Shown here piece by piece: positions 1 to 10,921 of a stretch of DNA of 64,000 nt. This stretch comes from Zygaena filipendulae (Eukaryota > Arthropoda > Insecta > Lepidoptera > Zygaenidae). Each line of letters opens with the position of its first letter. Position 1 is the stretch's first letter. The notes beneath the pieces were generated by a model. It was not told the origin of the DNA. It saw nothing but the letters and a program-made list of their open reading frames with translations, and made no database searches. The DNA lies in assembly GCA_907165275.2 (NCBI GenBank), contig OU015654.1:5039501-5103500 (forward strand), written 5' to 3'. A program made the position numbers and the translations under genes.

Positions 1-209
1 TATGGTGGCGCGCCACCTTAAATGAGTTTAAACAAAAGAGAGGTGTCAAAGTAGACAGAATGAAAAGGAGTACCTCAGAAGAATATGAGAGGAGTACGGA
101 ATTTTTGGGGAATGATGCAGCAGACTGGAGAAAATGATTGGAATTTAGTTTTGGGAGCAATTATTATTGCCATGTTTGGTCTGTTTAATGTCTATAATGA
201 TGTTATAAA

Positions 210-1030
210 GAACAATGGCAAAATTTCTATAGGAGCTGGACTTGACTTTTATTTTTCATGTCCTAAAATAAACTATAGTTAGATTGATTTGTTTTTATGT
301 TGTAAATACCATCCCGTTTAAAAATCATATCTAAATAGCCACAATTTTTTAAAATAACATCGTAAAATCCACAATACATTTGAGGTTAGAATCAACAACT
401 ACCTTTTACCCGACCGAAAAGTGTAGTTAGCATAGAAATAATGTAGTCACAAGTGGTAGTGATCAGTCCGTAAAAATGCCTAGGTCAATACGACAAAGGA
501 AATTCAAAATAGAACAGCAAGTCAAGCGATTAAAATGCGTGATTGACGGGTGTCATGTCAATTGCCAATCAAATCAAAATGACAATCACTGGCGCGGTTC
601 GATGACCACAGATTTAGTAATTTGTCAAAGACAAATGACGTTCCGATGTACGCAATTGAACAAAATGCTTATACTTACTATGAACCTACATAATTTTTTT
701 TTATGACAAGAATGCACACACAGTTGTTGATTTAATGCCTACGTAACTATCTAGTAAAACTATTCAGAAAAACGTGAATAATTATAGTCTTTGAATACTA
801 AGTCACGTCATACGCGAAATGAATCGTCAATAGATGCGTTCTGAAACCACATACATGATGTCGTAGAAGTTACAAAAACACAAATAAATTGATATCTTTT
901 TTTTGTGGCTACTTATAGAGATATTTTTTGTGTTTTCTTAAATCTTAAAAAATAAGGATTTTTTTCATATATATATCATATATGGACACCATTGTTTCGT
1001 ATCGAGTCCGATTTGGCCATCCTTCTTTGA
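210..1030 (-). repeat. Dispersed repeat, copy A (inverted to 52285-53133)
   Basis: The reverse complement of this stretch matches 52285-53133 over roughly 820-850 bases with scattered differences. Homology stops near 210 on this side (53133 in the other copy) and near 1030 on the other. A TA-rich microsatellite follows a short open frame ending in both copies with TKQWCPY-(M/I)-IYI and a stop. I cannot assign it to a known transposon class; no clear terminal inverted repeats or target duplication were seen. Confidence 0.7.
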
Positions 1031-1996
1031 TACAGAAGAAAGTGGAGCACATTGTCTTTTATTCCTTGCACAGATTCTCCTGTGACGAATAAACAGTGAA
1101 AGAATTACAACTTTAATGTTAAAAGCGATCAGTCTGCACTTGTGTTGCTGGCCCATATGCGGGTGTAGGATTGAAAGAAAGAAAGAAAGAAAGAAAATAC
1201 ATTTATTTCAGCACAACACACAAGAAAAAGAAACAAACATCAACATTGCGTAAACTAAAGAAACATAGATAATATCTCTTGCATGCTCTGCCGAAAGGGT
1301 CACCAACTCAGCATTAGCTAGGTGCGGGAACACCTAGCGCTGGTTTTCAGTTGGCAGCCCGCTGTCGCGCACGGACGGGGGTAACAAAAGACGAGGTATA
1401 GAAAAATAATGATACTATACATATAAATACAAGTACACCAACTAAACATAAAAATATAAAAGATAAATAATATGAAAAAAAATACAAGCAAATAATTCTT
1501 ACTGAAATAAACAATACATAGAAAGTACTTAAACATTATAAATACTGTAAGAGCTGTAATACATTACTTATAATACAATAATTATAATACAATACTTTTA
1601 ATACAATGAAACTAAATTAAGAAATAAATAGAATAATAAAATAGTATTTTCCAATATTACCACAGAACTAAATAATAGTACAAAAATATAATAAATAAAA
1701 AAAGACTGTTAACGACCACCTCGCCACAACAACACACGCCATTGTGGTTAAGATCTCCGTCTGCATGAAGGTGGGCACCTTTTGTAAACAATATTTTTTT
1801 TTTGTTTTGGGGATAGTACGGAAGTGTGTGAAGGTGATTTATTTTAAACATTGTACGAGTATAAATATAAGAAACGTAATCAATTTTAAAAATTCAAGAT
1901 TTATTATAAGTATAATCAAGACGATTCCACTTACACCAAGGAAAACAATGAGGGTAAGTAGTAAAAGTATGTGAATAACCAAAAACTAAATAGGAC

Positions 1997-4813
1997 TTAA
2001 ATGACAGACAAATTGAAATTGATAGATTCGAAGAAAATTTGTTTTGAAAGAAGAAATTGTTTTAATTTTGTTCTAAAACCATAAATACTTTGCAGTTCTT
2101 TTATTGGCGGTGGAATATTGTTCCAAATCTTTGAAGCCGCATACCTGAAACTACCACGAAATGAAGCGGATCGGTGCGAAGGAGTAGCCAGCTTCTTCGC
2201 GCACCGTCTACCCTCACGCTGATGGTGACTTTTTACCCACGAAATCTTCGAGTACAGGTATGGGGGGCACTTAGTGGTGAGAACTCCAAAGAGAAGACAG
2301 GCAAGGTGCAGTTTACGACGCAATTTCATCTTAAGTATAAAGTGTTTATTAAAAAATGGTGTGACGTGACTTCTTGGTGGAATATTGAAACAAAATCTAG
2401 CACACGCGTTCTGCACCCTCTGTAGCATCTTCTCAGTGCGAGCTAGCAGCCTAGGGCCGTATACCACGTCACCATAATTTAATTTTGACAAGATAATGGA
2501 GTCTACAAGCTGAATGCGCATCTGTTGGCTTAGGTAGGGGCGCATCTTATACAGTACTTTTAGTCTATAAAAACAGTTCTGCACACAATTCGCTAAATGA
2601 TTTTCAAATCTTAGGGACTGATCCATCAACAAGCCTAGATTGCGCGCCTCACTTACACGCTCAATACTTTCTCCTGATACGGTTATTGTAGCAAGAGAGG
2701 ATGACGCTGCAGTTTGTACTTTCTCCAATTGAACACGGGTACCGAAAATCATGTATTTAGTTTTGCTGGGATTGAGGATAAGGGAGTTTCGCTTCGACCA
2801 CTGCACAATTTTTTTAAGGTCTTCATTAATAGCTGTTACTGCGGATTCATAGTTTTGTGGTCTAAAGGACATGTATATCTGCAAGTCGTCAGCATATACA
2901 TGATATTGACAGTTCTCTATGACTTGGACTATATCAGCACTGTACAGTGAGAATAAAGATGGACCTAAAATGGAGCCCTGTGGAACTCCTTTGTTTACGG
3001 GAGCTATATTAGAGGATAAAATTGATCCACAAGCGTTCGATACTTCTACGTATTGGGCTCGGTGACTGAGATAGCTATCAAACCATTTTATTGTGTCAGG
3101 ATTAAACCCATAATACGACATCTTGGATAAAAGCAGAGTTAAATTTATAGAATCAAAAGCCCGGGAAAAATCTAACAACACCAACAGTGTGCACATTCCA
3201 TCATCTTGAGAAGCCAGTATATTGTCAGTCACATCCAGCAAGGCAGTTGCAGTGCCACGACCCTTCCTAAACCCGGACTGGGCTTCTGGCAGAATGCTAT
3301 TATTCTCAACATATTTTGTAAGTTGTATATTAACTACCTTTTCAAGCACCTTAGACAAGAAAGGCAGAATACTTATTGGTCTTAAGTCTTTCAAAATAGA
3401 TGGATTTAACTTTTTAGGAATAGGCCGCACACATGCCAATTTCCATAGATCAGGAAAAGTCGATGTCGTAATCGACGTGTTTATAATAGATGTTAGTATT
3501 TCTAGGGTTTGAGGGAGCGAGAGAAGAAACATGTCCAGCGTAATGTGGTCACAACCTTCGGCATTGGACCGGAGACTAGTTAAAATCTTAATAATATCAG
3601 ACTGGTCCACGGTTTGTAATGAAAAAATGCTATCATTGAATCTAGTAAACTCATAATAGGTCAGATTAGATATCGGTGTGTTTATATCTCCAGGGACGTT
3701 CAAAAAGTGAGAATTAATCTCGTTAGGGTTCTTAATGAGGTGTGGTGGGAGTTCCATATTAGTTTTTTTAAGCAATAATGTGGATTTCAGGTTTTTCCAC
3801 AACAGCTTAGGATATTTAATTTTGCTATTTATATTATATTGAAAATAACTAACTTTCTCATGGTATAGAGACTCGTTAACTAGATGTTTCAAGTCCCTAT
3901 AATAAGCCTTTTTAGCGTCATTTTTAGTTTTTAAATACTTAATTCTAGCCTGATTACGCAGATGCATCATGAATTTTATATTCGGGGTGATCCAAGGATG
4001 CGATCTCTCCTTAATAATATGTGTTTTAAGTGGCGCAAGTTTGTCAAATATTGCAATAAGATTTACATTAAGAAACATCACGATAGCATTAACATTATGA
4101 GAAGGGATAGGAATGCTCCAATTAATGGTATCCAACGCTGCATTGAGCTGGTCCAGTGGAATACTCTTCAGATTTCTAAAGGATTTGATCAGGGGAACGG
4201 CTTTATCTTTTATGAAGTGAAGCTGAGCGGTAATAAAGGCATGTCCTCCAAGCGCACAAATCGGCTCTACCTTCACATCACTCACCTTGGCGTCTGAACA
4301 CACCAGATCGATTAAAGTTTCGCTATGCTCAGTGAAGTGCGTGGCTGTACTAACGTGTTGTTGCAAATTGAGACATCTTAGAAATGCGATTAGTTTATTA
4401 GTTTTACTGTCAGATTGTTTATTATAATTAATATTAAAATCGCCAAGGAGTATAGTACGTTCGCAGAATGAAAGAGAGTTTAAAGAGCAAGTTATAGCGT
4501 CCAAGAATAGGTCAACATCCTGCCACGGTGGTCTGTACGCGGTCCCTATCGCAAGTTTAATCCCACTGATACTCAATACCAGCCACATCTGTTCGACGTT
4601 GGTGTGTTGTGGATCCACAGGGTGAGAATGTGAGCGTACAGTGATTCCAAATCGTATGTAAAAACCTATCCCCCCACCACGACCACCCCGAGAGCTCAAG
4701 GGCCGCGGCACGTGTCTCAAACGAAAACCGGGCACAACCGGTGCACGATCATCTTCACCCGCTTTGAGCCAAGTCTCGTTAATGGCCATGATGTCCACGT
4801 CATGACTTTCCAT
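1997..4813 (-). CDS. LINE ORF2: endonuclease and reverse transcriptase
   Basis: Encodes the enzyme that nicks target DNA and copies the element's RNA (target-primed reverse transcription). The first ~200 residues are an apurinic-like endonuclease (INETWL near residue 12, TAYRPP near 92, LGDFNIN near 122). The reverse transcriptase occupies the middle: RPISILPFLSKVLEKV, SGFRKGRGTATALL, the metal-binding LLDFSRAFDSI, the GVPQGSILGP loop and the catalytic YADD. The C-terminal part is the usual Cys-containing tail. The frame stays open upstream of this ATG to about 4908 and adds about 30 residues (KVGLLNAGSLGTNHDEF) typical of the very start of the endonuclease, so the annotated Met at 4813 probably lies inside the domain. 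No internal stop or frameshift was seen in 938 codons. Confidence 0.93.
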   Translation of the reverse strand: MESHDVDIMAINETWLKAGEDDRAPVVPGFRLRHVPRPLSSRGGRGGGIGFYIRFGITVRSHSHPVDPQHTNVEQMWLVLSISGIKLAIGTAYRPPWQDVDLFLDAITCSLNSLSFCERTILLGDFNINYNKQSDSKTNKLIAFLRCLNLQQHVSTATHFTEHSETLIDLVCSDAKVSDVKVEPICALGGHAFITAQLHFIKDKAVPLIKSFRNLKSIPLDQLNAALDTINWSIPIPSHNVNAIVMFLNVNLIAIFDKLAPLKTHIIKERSHPWITPNIKFMMHLRNQARIKYLKTKNDAKKAYYRDLKHLVNESLYHEKVSYFQYNINSKIKYPKLLWKNLKSTLLLKKTNMELPPHLIKNPNEINSHFLNVPGDINTPISNLTYYEFTRFNDSIFSLQTVDQSDIIKILTSLRSNAEGCDHITLDMFLLSLPQTLEILTSIINTSITTSTFPDLWKLACVRPIPKKLNPSILKDLRPISILPFLSKVLEKVVNIQLTKYVENNSILPEAQSGFRKGRGTATALLDVTDNILASQDDGMCTLLVLLDFSRAFDSINLTLLLSKMSYYGFNPDTIKWFDSYLSHRAQYVEVSNACGSILSSNIAPVNKGVPQGSILGPSLFSLYSADIVQVIENCQYHVYADDLQIYMSFRPQNYESAVTAINEDLKKIVQWSKRNSLILNPSKTKYMIFGTRVQLEKVQTAASSSLATITVSGESIERVSEARNLGLLMDQSLRFENHLANCVQNCFYRLKVLYKMRPYLSQQMRIQLVDSIILSKLNYGDVVYGPRLLARTEKMLQRVQNACARFCFNIPPRSHVTPFFNKHFILKMKLRRKLHLACLLFGVLTTKCPPYLYSKISWVKSHHQREGRRCAKKLATPSHRSASFRGSFRYAASKIWNNIPPPIKELQSIYGFRTKLKQFLLSKQIFFESINFNLSVI

Positions 4814-5317
4814 TGCAGCAACAAACTCGTCATGATTAGTACCTAGAGAACCGGCGTTTAGGAGTCCAACCTTTAAATATTTACTAGCTGCGCCGCCGCC
4901 GATATGTGTCTAGAACGAATAGTAGCGAGTACAAATCGATAACAGCCTTTACTAAATATATAAGATAAATTATAATAAACTGAATTATATTACATAATAT
5001 GTAGGAATAAAAAACACTATTAGTAAGACAAGAAGACATTGTTAGTAACCATCTGTAATGTGTAAGGGACACAAATAGGAAAATCTTGATTAAATAATAA
5101 TTAATTAAAAAATAATATTGACACAGAGAAAAAAATATTGTGGAAGGAGCTGCACAACTCAAAACCCAAACCACCGAAGTAGCGCGTCCCTCCGACAGAG
5201 CAAGCAAGAACCAAACTATAACAATAACATAATTAACAAGGTGAATCTGACAATACAAAATTTCAAAAAACCAAAAATAGAGCGGTTGAAACAATTTCAC
5301 AATATAATCACACAGTT

Positions 5318-6187
5318 TTACTCTGAAACGGCTCTCTTCCCAAAAATCCGTGTTATGTCGCTCTCCGAGCGAATACGTTGAGCGGTCATCCCTTCTTCTT
5401 TCTTAACATAAATACGCCCATCTTTGGTCCAAACGTACTTGAATTTTTGTTGAATCCCTAGTTCACGGGTTTTATAGAAAAGCCTTCCGTTCGAACGGGT
5501 GAGATGCTCGTTGACGTAAATTCGGTTTGTTTGCCCGTTCAAACCAATATCGGCGGTTGTTAATCCCCGCCTTACTCGGGCCGCGCTTAATAGCTCGTTA
5601 CGTACGGCCCGGCGAGATAGTCGGACGACAAGTCTGCGCGGGCGCGGTGGCTCCGCGGTGCTAAAGCCGTCGGTGCGATTGCGGAGAACGGCGCCGACAC
5701 GCTCCACACAAACAAGGTCCCGCTCATCGAGAGAGACGGCTAGTCTAAGAGAGATCAGATTTAGTAGATGTACTGGGTTCTCAGCTTTAGTTTCTGGCAC
5801 TCCGGATATAACCACGTCGTTGAGAAGAAGTTCCTGGTCCCGTTCGTTCAGCTGCGACTGGAGGTCGCTTATCGTGGCTTCCATACGATCATGATCAGAA
5901 GACTTATCGTTTGCGCAGGCTTCCAGTTCGTTGACCCTCGCCTCTAAGTCAACGATGCGATCGACGATCTTATGCTGTGACCATTCCTCACGCAGTTCCC
6001 TCATTTCGGTCCTCATGGCGGCTACTTCTTCCCTAAACTGCCGAATCTCACGGGCTAGGTCCATAGCTGGGTCGTTTGGGATAGGTGAGGGATCACGAGA
6101 TTTCGCCGAGGACTTGCAGCTAGGGCATACACCATCAGAGGCGGCCGTCAACTTTCCACAGCTGAGACATTTAGGTTTAGGCGGCAT
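5318..6187 (-). CDS. LINE ORF1: zinc-knuckle coiled-coil nucleic-acid chaperone
   Basis: The 289-residue first protein of the LINE, expected to coat the element's RNA. It opens with a four-cysteine knuckle (C8-x2-C11 and C20-x2-C23) in a Lys/Pro-rich N-terminus. A coiled coil follows at about residues 40-120, rich in Glu, Arg and Leu heptads (FREEVAAMRTEMRELREEW). The C-terminal half contains NDVVISGVPE, RPRRLVVRLSRRAVRNELL and RIYVNEHLT, the pattern of an RRM-like/C-terminal RNA-binding fold seen in insect LINE ORF1 proteins. It lies 5' of ORF2, with about 400 bases between the ORF1 stop and the first open codon of ORF2. There are no internal stops. Confidence 0.85.
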   Translation of the reverse strand: MPPKPKCLSCGKLTAASDGVCPSCKSSAKSRDPSPIPNDPAMDLAREIRQFREEVAAMRTEMRELREEWSQHKIVDRIVDLEARVNELEACANDKSSDHDRMEATISDLQSQLNERDQELLLNDVVISGVPETKAENPVHLLNLISLRLAVSLDERDLVCVERVGAVLRNRTDGFSTAEPPRPRRLVVRLSRRAVRNELLSAARVRRGLTTADIGLNGQTNRIYVNEHLTRSNGRLFYKTRELGIQQKFKYVWTKDGRIYVKKEEGMTAQRIRSESDITRIFGKRAVSE

Positions 6188-6480
6188 ATTTTAATTTTCC
6201 TTTTTGGTAATCCAGTAGGCAAAAGTAAACAAATAGGAAAAATGCTTAAGATAGCGCCACCTAGGTTATCCAATAGGCAGCTGTTGGTTTCCACACTACG
6301 CACCTCAAGATGAGATACTGAGCACGCAGTTAATATTGCTATCAGATGATAGATGGCGCTAGGCACTATCGATACAATAGGATATTGATTACGAAGTTGA
6401 TAAATCCCTATCGAACAACAGATGGCGCTCCACTCAATACAGCTTGAAGGCTTTATTCACAGGCTGCGCTTATATTTCAG

Positions 6481-6944
6481 TGAGTTTGGGACGTCTCTAC
6501 GCACTCAAGAATAAACCAGGGACCGGTTCCACCTCACAATAATAAATATGAAGGATATTTTCACAGATTTTGTTTTAATATTTCACAGTCTAGGGTAGTT
6601 TTAAAGCACAAACGATTGAGAATTGTTTAATTATTACTTTTCTCTGTTATTACTTCGTAATATTACAAGATAACACTGTACGTTAATAAGCAATTCACAT
6701 GGATTAATTATACATGTAGCACAGATCAATACTTGGTGTTTTATTATTTATTGATGACTTGCAAACACAGTGACCGATCAGCTGATACCGACGTCCGTCA
6801 TGTCCGGATTGGATACCTGACCCAAGTTCAGAGGTGACCAGGACTTAATTAGTGCTGTAGCGACAGGAACGCCGCATTATCGTCAGAGCGCTATATTGAT
6901 TACGAGCGCCGAACTTGAAGAGGCATTTGCTACAATATACATTA
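6481..6944. other. No gene seen
   Basis: AT-rich sequence between the LINE 5' end and a SINE. No long open frame or clear repeat was recognised. Confidence 0.5.
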
Positions 6945-7085
6945 GACTATAGATATATTAACACTCCCAGACTGGATAGTGGAACCCTGTGTTCATCACA
7001 CAAAGTCCACCCCACTGGGAATTGAACTCGGAACCTCTTGATTAGCGGGTAGGCATGGCAAGGTGACCTACTGTGCCAATTGGGT
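6945..7085 (-). mobile_element. tRNA-derived SINE
   Basis: On the minus strand a pol III B-box-like GAGTTCAATTCCCAGTG lies about 45 bases downstream of an A-box-like TGGCACAGTAGG. The body ends in a CCAGTCTGGGAGTGTTAATA-type tail, which is usual in lepidopteran SINEs. It is too degenerate to be a functional tRNA. Confidence 0.6.
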
Positions 7086-7094
7086 AAAGTTAAC

Positions 7095-7395
7095 CAAAAA
7101 CAAAAAATGCACTAGCCTAAAAACTAAAAATCCACGAATAACATAATACCGTTTTAATCCAAAAGACAAAAATACACGTACTAATATTATTATTGGTTTG
7201 TGCTACGCCTACCACTGATCGATTTGAAGTCGGTGACAAGCCAAATATGGAATGGGTAGATAGGCTAAGTCCACTCCCGTCGTGAGCAGAACAACCCAAG
7301 CGGGTAGACAAGCGAGCAGACAAGCGGGCTTGGCACCGAATTCAAATCGATCAGTGGTAGGTGTATAGTGCATTTTTTGTGTTTTTGGAAGTCAG
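7095..7395. mobile_element. Foldback/MITE element, copy 1
   Basis: The ends are inverted: AAACAAAAAATGCACTA at about 7100 mirrors TAGTGCATTTTTTGTGTT at about 7367. Inside, GCCTACCACTGATCGATTTG near 7207 is repeated in inverse as CAAATCGATCAGTGGTAGG near 7342. The same structure occurs at 14225-14510 within the DGCR6 gene. Confidence 0.65.
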
Positions 7396-8010
7396 TTTTA
7401 ATTTTTTTTTTTTGTTAAAATTTTGATATATTTCGCGTCGGTTTACAATTTATCTACGTTACAATAGCCTAATGTCAATTGCTCATTATCTTTTACAAAA
7501 TATTGCTTTTCCCGATGCAGGGACGTTAATTGTTGAGGAGTTCTCCTGGTACATCACTATTAGTTTCACTTTGCCATCCATAAATTGTTTAGAAACCAAA
7601 TTAAAGTTATCGAATCGGAACCCATGAAATACCTATTATTAGTGGTTCCGATGACCATTCGTGGTCTTCATCATCAGTTCCACTTCTGCAAATATTGCTT
7701 TCCAAAAGCAAACGATTTACTATAAAAATACCCAAATCGCTGTAGGTGTGCCTGTAAATTTTGAACAGTTCCCTCAATGGTGGCAATGCCTCCTGGTGGT
7801 AATGAGACCTAATTGGGAGTATACACTTTCAAACAAATAAAGAATTTTCTAAATCGGTCCAACCGTCTTCGAGTAATCGGTGAACACACATTAAAAAAAA
7901 ACATACAGCCGAACATAGAACCTCTTTCCGAGAGAAAGTCGGTTAAAAATATAGATCACATTGAAGTAATTTTTTTAAGTTTTTGTTTTATTTGCAGAGT
8001 CAAGATTCAA
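7396..8010. repeat. Dispersed repeat also found in DGCR6 intron 3
   Basis: Closely matches 14816-15600 in the same order (ATTGCTTTTCCCGATGCAGG, then GAATCGGAACCC, then ATGACCATTCGTGGTCTTC). It ends with ACATACAGCCGAACATAGAA and a TCGGTTAAAAAT tail. I know this family as abundant in lepidopteran genomes but cannot give its class with certainty. Confidence 0.65.
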
Positions 8011-8244
8011 ACAATCACTGTTAAGTGCACATAATGGAAGAATTAATTAAATAAAAGTTGTAACAATAAGGTACTTCACCCACACCTTGTTACAAGATTA
8101 ATTAAATCAACCAGAGACAAATGTAAAATATTACATAGGTATAGAATCAGATATTACTTGTATTATATCATTTTCTGCTAAATGTAGTTTAATTTTGTAT
8201 GTAGTTTTAAAAGGCTGAAATATTAGCTTTTAGGCTTTAATTTT

Positions 8245-10921
8245 TTATCTATGTCGAGCTTTTTTATTGTTATTTTTCTTTAAACTATTACCACTGCTAC
8301 TTGATTTGTGTTTTAATGGATTGGGTGTTAATTCATTTTTGTTTAACATAATCAAGCTGGAATCCTTGTCCTTAGGAGTTCCAGGTCTACTGTCCAAGCT
8401 CACTGCTGACAACATTTTGCTGTCACTGCTATAGGATTTTTGCAGCATTCCTGAAGATGCCATTTTATGGGTTGCATTTTGTTTAGTTAGTGAATGATTC
8501 ACTTTGTCAATATTTCCGTTTGTGTGTTGTTTCCCAGATGGTTTTGATGCAATACTTTCAGTTGATCCATGTATTGTTGTGTGATTTAAACTTCCAATAT
8601 TCAAACCAGCACTAATTTGTGTATCTGATGAATCTTCATTTGTTTGAGATTCAGTTTCACTGTTCCTTTCATCTAAAACAACAAATAGGTATTTAAATTC
8701 AGTTTTAAAGCTAATATTTGAGTAATCTTAAAATTTTACATAGTTTTGTTACTAACTTTTTGCTTCAGCAGGATCCACTAATCCACTGACAGCCTGAAAA
8801 CAATTGAGACTTAAATGTCATACTTCTTCTTCTTAATGTCATACTTAAAAGTGGCATCATACAACCATCAAATTGTTTGTCATACATTTTTTACAAAAAC
8901 AAGTTTTTTTTGTATTAAAGGTACTTACTGCACTTGATGTAATTGAAGATTTCGAGAAAAGTCTTTCTGCTTCCTTGAATTTCCTGTTACGCTTGTCTGC
9001 TTTTGAATTAGTGCTTTTGTTTGTGGTTAGGTAACGGTCCCATCCTCTAATAATATTACCATAAAGTTGTGTATCTTCCAAATAGGATCCTTCAAATGCA
9101 TATATCTGACGTTCCAAACTTGCTAAAGTTTCCTAGATAAAGTGAATTAATGGTGAAAAGCTAGAAAGACCTACAGATTACCTACAGTATAATTGGACAT
9201 AGATAAGCAATAGTGTTTTAACCCACATTGGAGAAATTTTGAGTAAATCGTGTTTTAAAATCGTAGCGTTATTTTGTTTCAACATTTTTTTATGTTTAAC
9301 ATTTTGTTGGTATTTAACAATGTAATAAGGTAAACACATAATTAAAAAACGTTCTCTAACTCTCAATAAATGGTTTTGAATCAATAACTTAATTTTGTGG
9401 GTTGACATGTTATTGCTTCTGCGTCCAATTGACAATTAACCTTTGAGTACTGACGTGGTTAGGTCAGGTCATTAATGGTGATGTGACGTCCCACAGACGG
9501 CCTTTAATAGTAGGTATTATTTGATATATTTTCGTATGGATTATATTAAGTGAATTATTAAATATGTTTTAACATTATTTAGGAACAAGATGAATAAAAA
9601 AAACGAGAGAAATATATTAAAAAACAATATTTATTAGGCACTTTTTAAAACCATACCAAATAACAGTCTTACCATTGTGACTTACCTTATATTCTATTTT
9701 TTTTTTATTATGTAAGAACTTTTAAACTTAAAAGCGCTATAAAATGAATCTATCATAAATTAATGAATGTTAGGAAGAAAAAAGTATTTGTATATTAGCC
9801 TCAAATTTAAATAGTATCAGCGCAATCAATGCAAAGAACATCCGGAACAAATAGGCCTTCAACTTCGTACACACGTGTACTTAGTTCACCTCTTGAGTCG
9901 CAATGGACATGTTTTGTACGTTTTTTTACCATTTCTGTATCAGCAGATGGAGGTCTTTCAGGTTCCGGGTGAAAATCATTTCCAGGAACACGCTTTATTG
10001 TCTTTCGTCGTTCTTTCGGCAGACGATCGTTGCATACTCTGCGTTTCAGATGTGGCAGAACTAATAATCGAGCAAGACCTTGAAAAGACCTTCTTCTAGG
10101 TGTATCAGGTACATGACTGCATTTTTTATATGAAACATGCGCATTTACACAGTTCATCATTGAAAAAATAGCAAGAAGCCAACGAAGAGTAATATGACGA
10201 CTGCAAGAATAATTGATACATTTCTTATCCCCTTCAGGCTTCATAAGAAGGCGCAGGCCTTCTTTGTTATTATAATCGATAAGAATTAGGGGTTCGTTGG
10301 TTTCCGGATCCAATTCAGCCGCATGGTGGATGGATGAAATCAGCAGAACAGCTTTCACAGAAATCACTGAAGCCACCCTTTATTTCTTGCTCTAACCATG
10401 TTTGTATTGTGTTGCCAAAGTCAGGAGCCTTGTTAGATGCCATCTTTCTTCTTTTAAGGCTACTTCCAGAAGTACTTGGTTCGTCTATCTAAAAAAAATT
10501 AATAAATGCTGACGTGATGTTTACGAAACACTTCTAAGATTTCACATAAACAAGGACGTGACGTCCAAAATAATTTAACCACTAATACTGACCTCACGTC
10601 TCAGAGACACCGAGGTACTCCACACATGACACTACTCACTCGACATGGAACCCAAGCGCGGCTGCTCAATCGGAATCACAATCCATGAAGCTACCGGAAG
10701 GCACGGGGGTAAATTACTTAAATTGACGAAATAAGCTTCAAATTTGTCAAAGCGCCGTCTGTGAGACACCCACGTCACTACTTAAAGGTTAAAAAACGCA
10801 TCGAATTAGTATAATGGTCAACACAAGATATATTTATACGCACTGCCACTTCTGCCTTTCTCTTCACCAGTTCGGCTAGTTCGGCTCTTGTGTCCGCAAC
10901 AGAAGTTTGTTTGGACGCCAT
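8245..10921 (-). CDS. MEAF6: MEAF6 / Eaf6, histone acetyltransferase complex subunit
   Basis: Small subunit shared by NuA4/TIP60 and MOZ/HBO1-type histone acetyltransferase complexes in the nucleus. Four coding exons were read from splice sites: 10844-10921, 8929-9132, 8757-8793 and 8245-8672. They total 747 bases and 248 residues, and all phases agree. The N-terminus is the conserved Eaf6 coiled coil ([64 protein letters not shown]). The rest is a Ser/Asn/Lys-rich low-complexity tail ending NNNKKARHR, longer than in the vertebrate protein. The exon 1 donor is the less usual GTGCGT; the others are GTAAGT and GTTAGT. The gene is divergent from DGCR6, with the starts 1.35 kb apart. Intron 1 carries a piggyBac insertion. 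Identification rests on the almost unbroken identity of the middle exon to the family. Confidence 0.93.
9436..10792 (-). mobile_element. Deleted piggyBac transposon in MEAF6 intron 1
   Basis: Bounded by TTAA at 9436-9439 and 10789-10792. The terminal inverted repeats agree at 17 of 19 bases: CCTTTGAGTACTGACGTGG on the left and CCTTTAAGTAGTGACGTGG on the right, read inwards. A subterminal CACAGACGG also recurs at both ends. TTAA duplication and such ends define piggyBac. At 1.36 kb it is about half the usual autonomous length, and its transposase has lost the catalytic core. It lies wholly inside the intron, antisense to nothing coding, and could only move in trans. Confidence 0.9.
9807..10490 (-). 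pseudogene. piggyBac transposase remnant
   Basis: A 189-codon open frame (9807-10376) preserves the C-terminal part of a piggyBac/PGBD4-type transposase. It has [26 protein letters not shown] (insertion-domain end) and a cysteine-containing tail (CDSRGEL to [13 protein letters not shown]) like the C-terminal ring/zinc-finger domain. Just upstream, in other frames, are short N-terminal-like pieces (DEPSTSGSS, then [13 protein letters not shown]). The stretch between, which should carry the three catalytic aspartates, is absent. I therefore call it a deletion derivative and not a gene. Confidence 0.8.

Larger units (their letters stand above)
1172..6480 (-). mobile_element. CR1-like non-LTR retrotransposon, near full length
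   Basis: A LINE on the minus strand with two open reading frames (ORF1 5318-6187, ORF2 1997-4813), an 800-base 3' UTR and a simple (CTTT)n tail, seen on the plus strand as GAAAGAAAGAAA at 1172-1196. The 5' limit is uncertain. ORF1 starts at 6187 and the bases to about 6480 look like 5' UTR, with the 10-mer AGATGGCGCT at about 6352 and 6418. The long intact ORF2 suggests a fairly recent insertion. The order zinc-knuckle/coiled-coil ORF1 then endonuclease-RT ORF2 fits the CR1 group, which is common in Lepidoptera. The clade call is from memory of the protein layout, not a search. Confidence 0.85.

Noticed and set aside
4884..5300. 138-codon minus-strand frame between LINE ORF1 and ORF2
   Set aside because: It is in a different frame from the true ORF2 start (KVGLLNAGSLG) and is hydrophobic AT-driven sequence.
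9178..9435. 85-codon minus-strand frame ending at the piggyBac left end
   Set aside because: It lies in MEAF6 intron 1, has no recognisable domain, and the MEAF6 splice sites exclude it.
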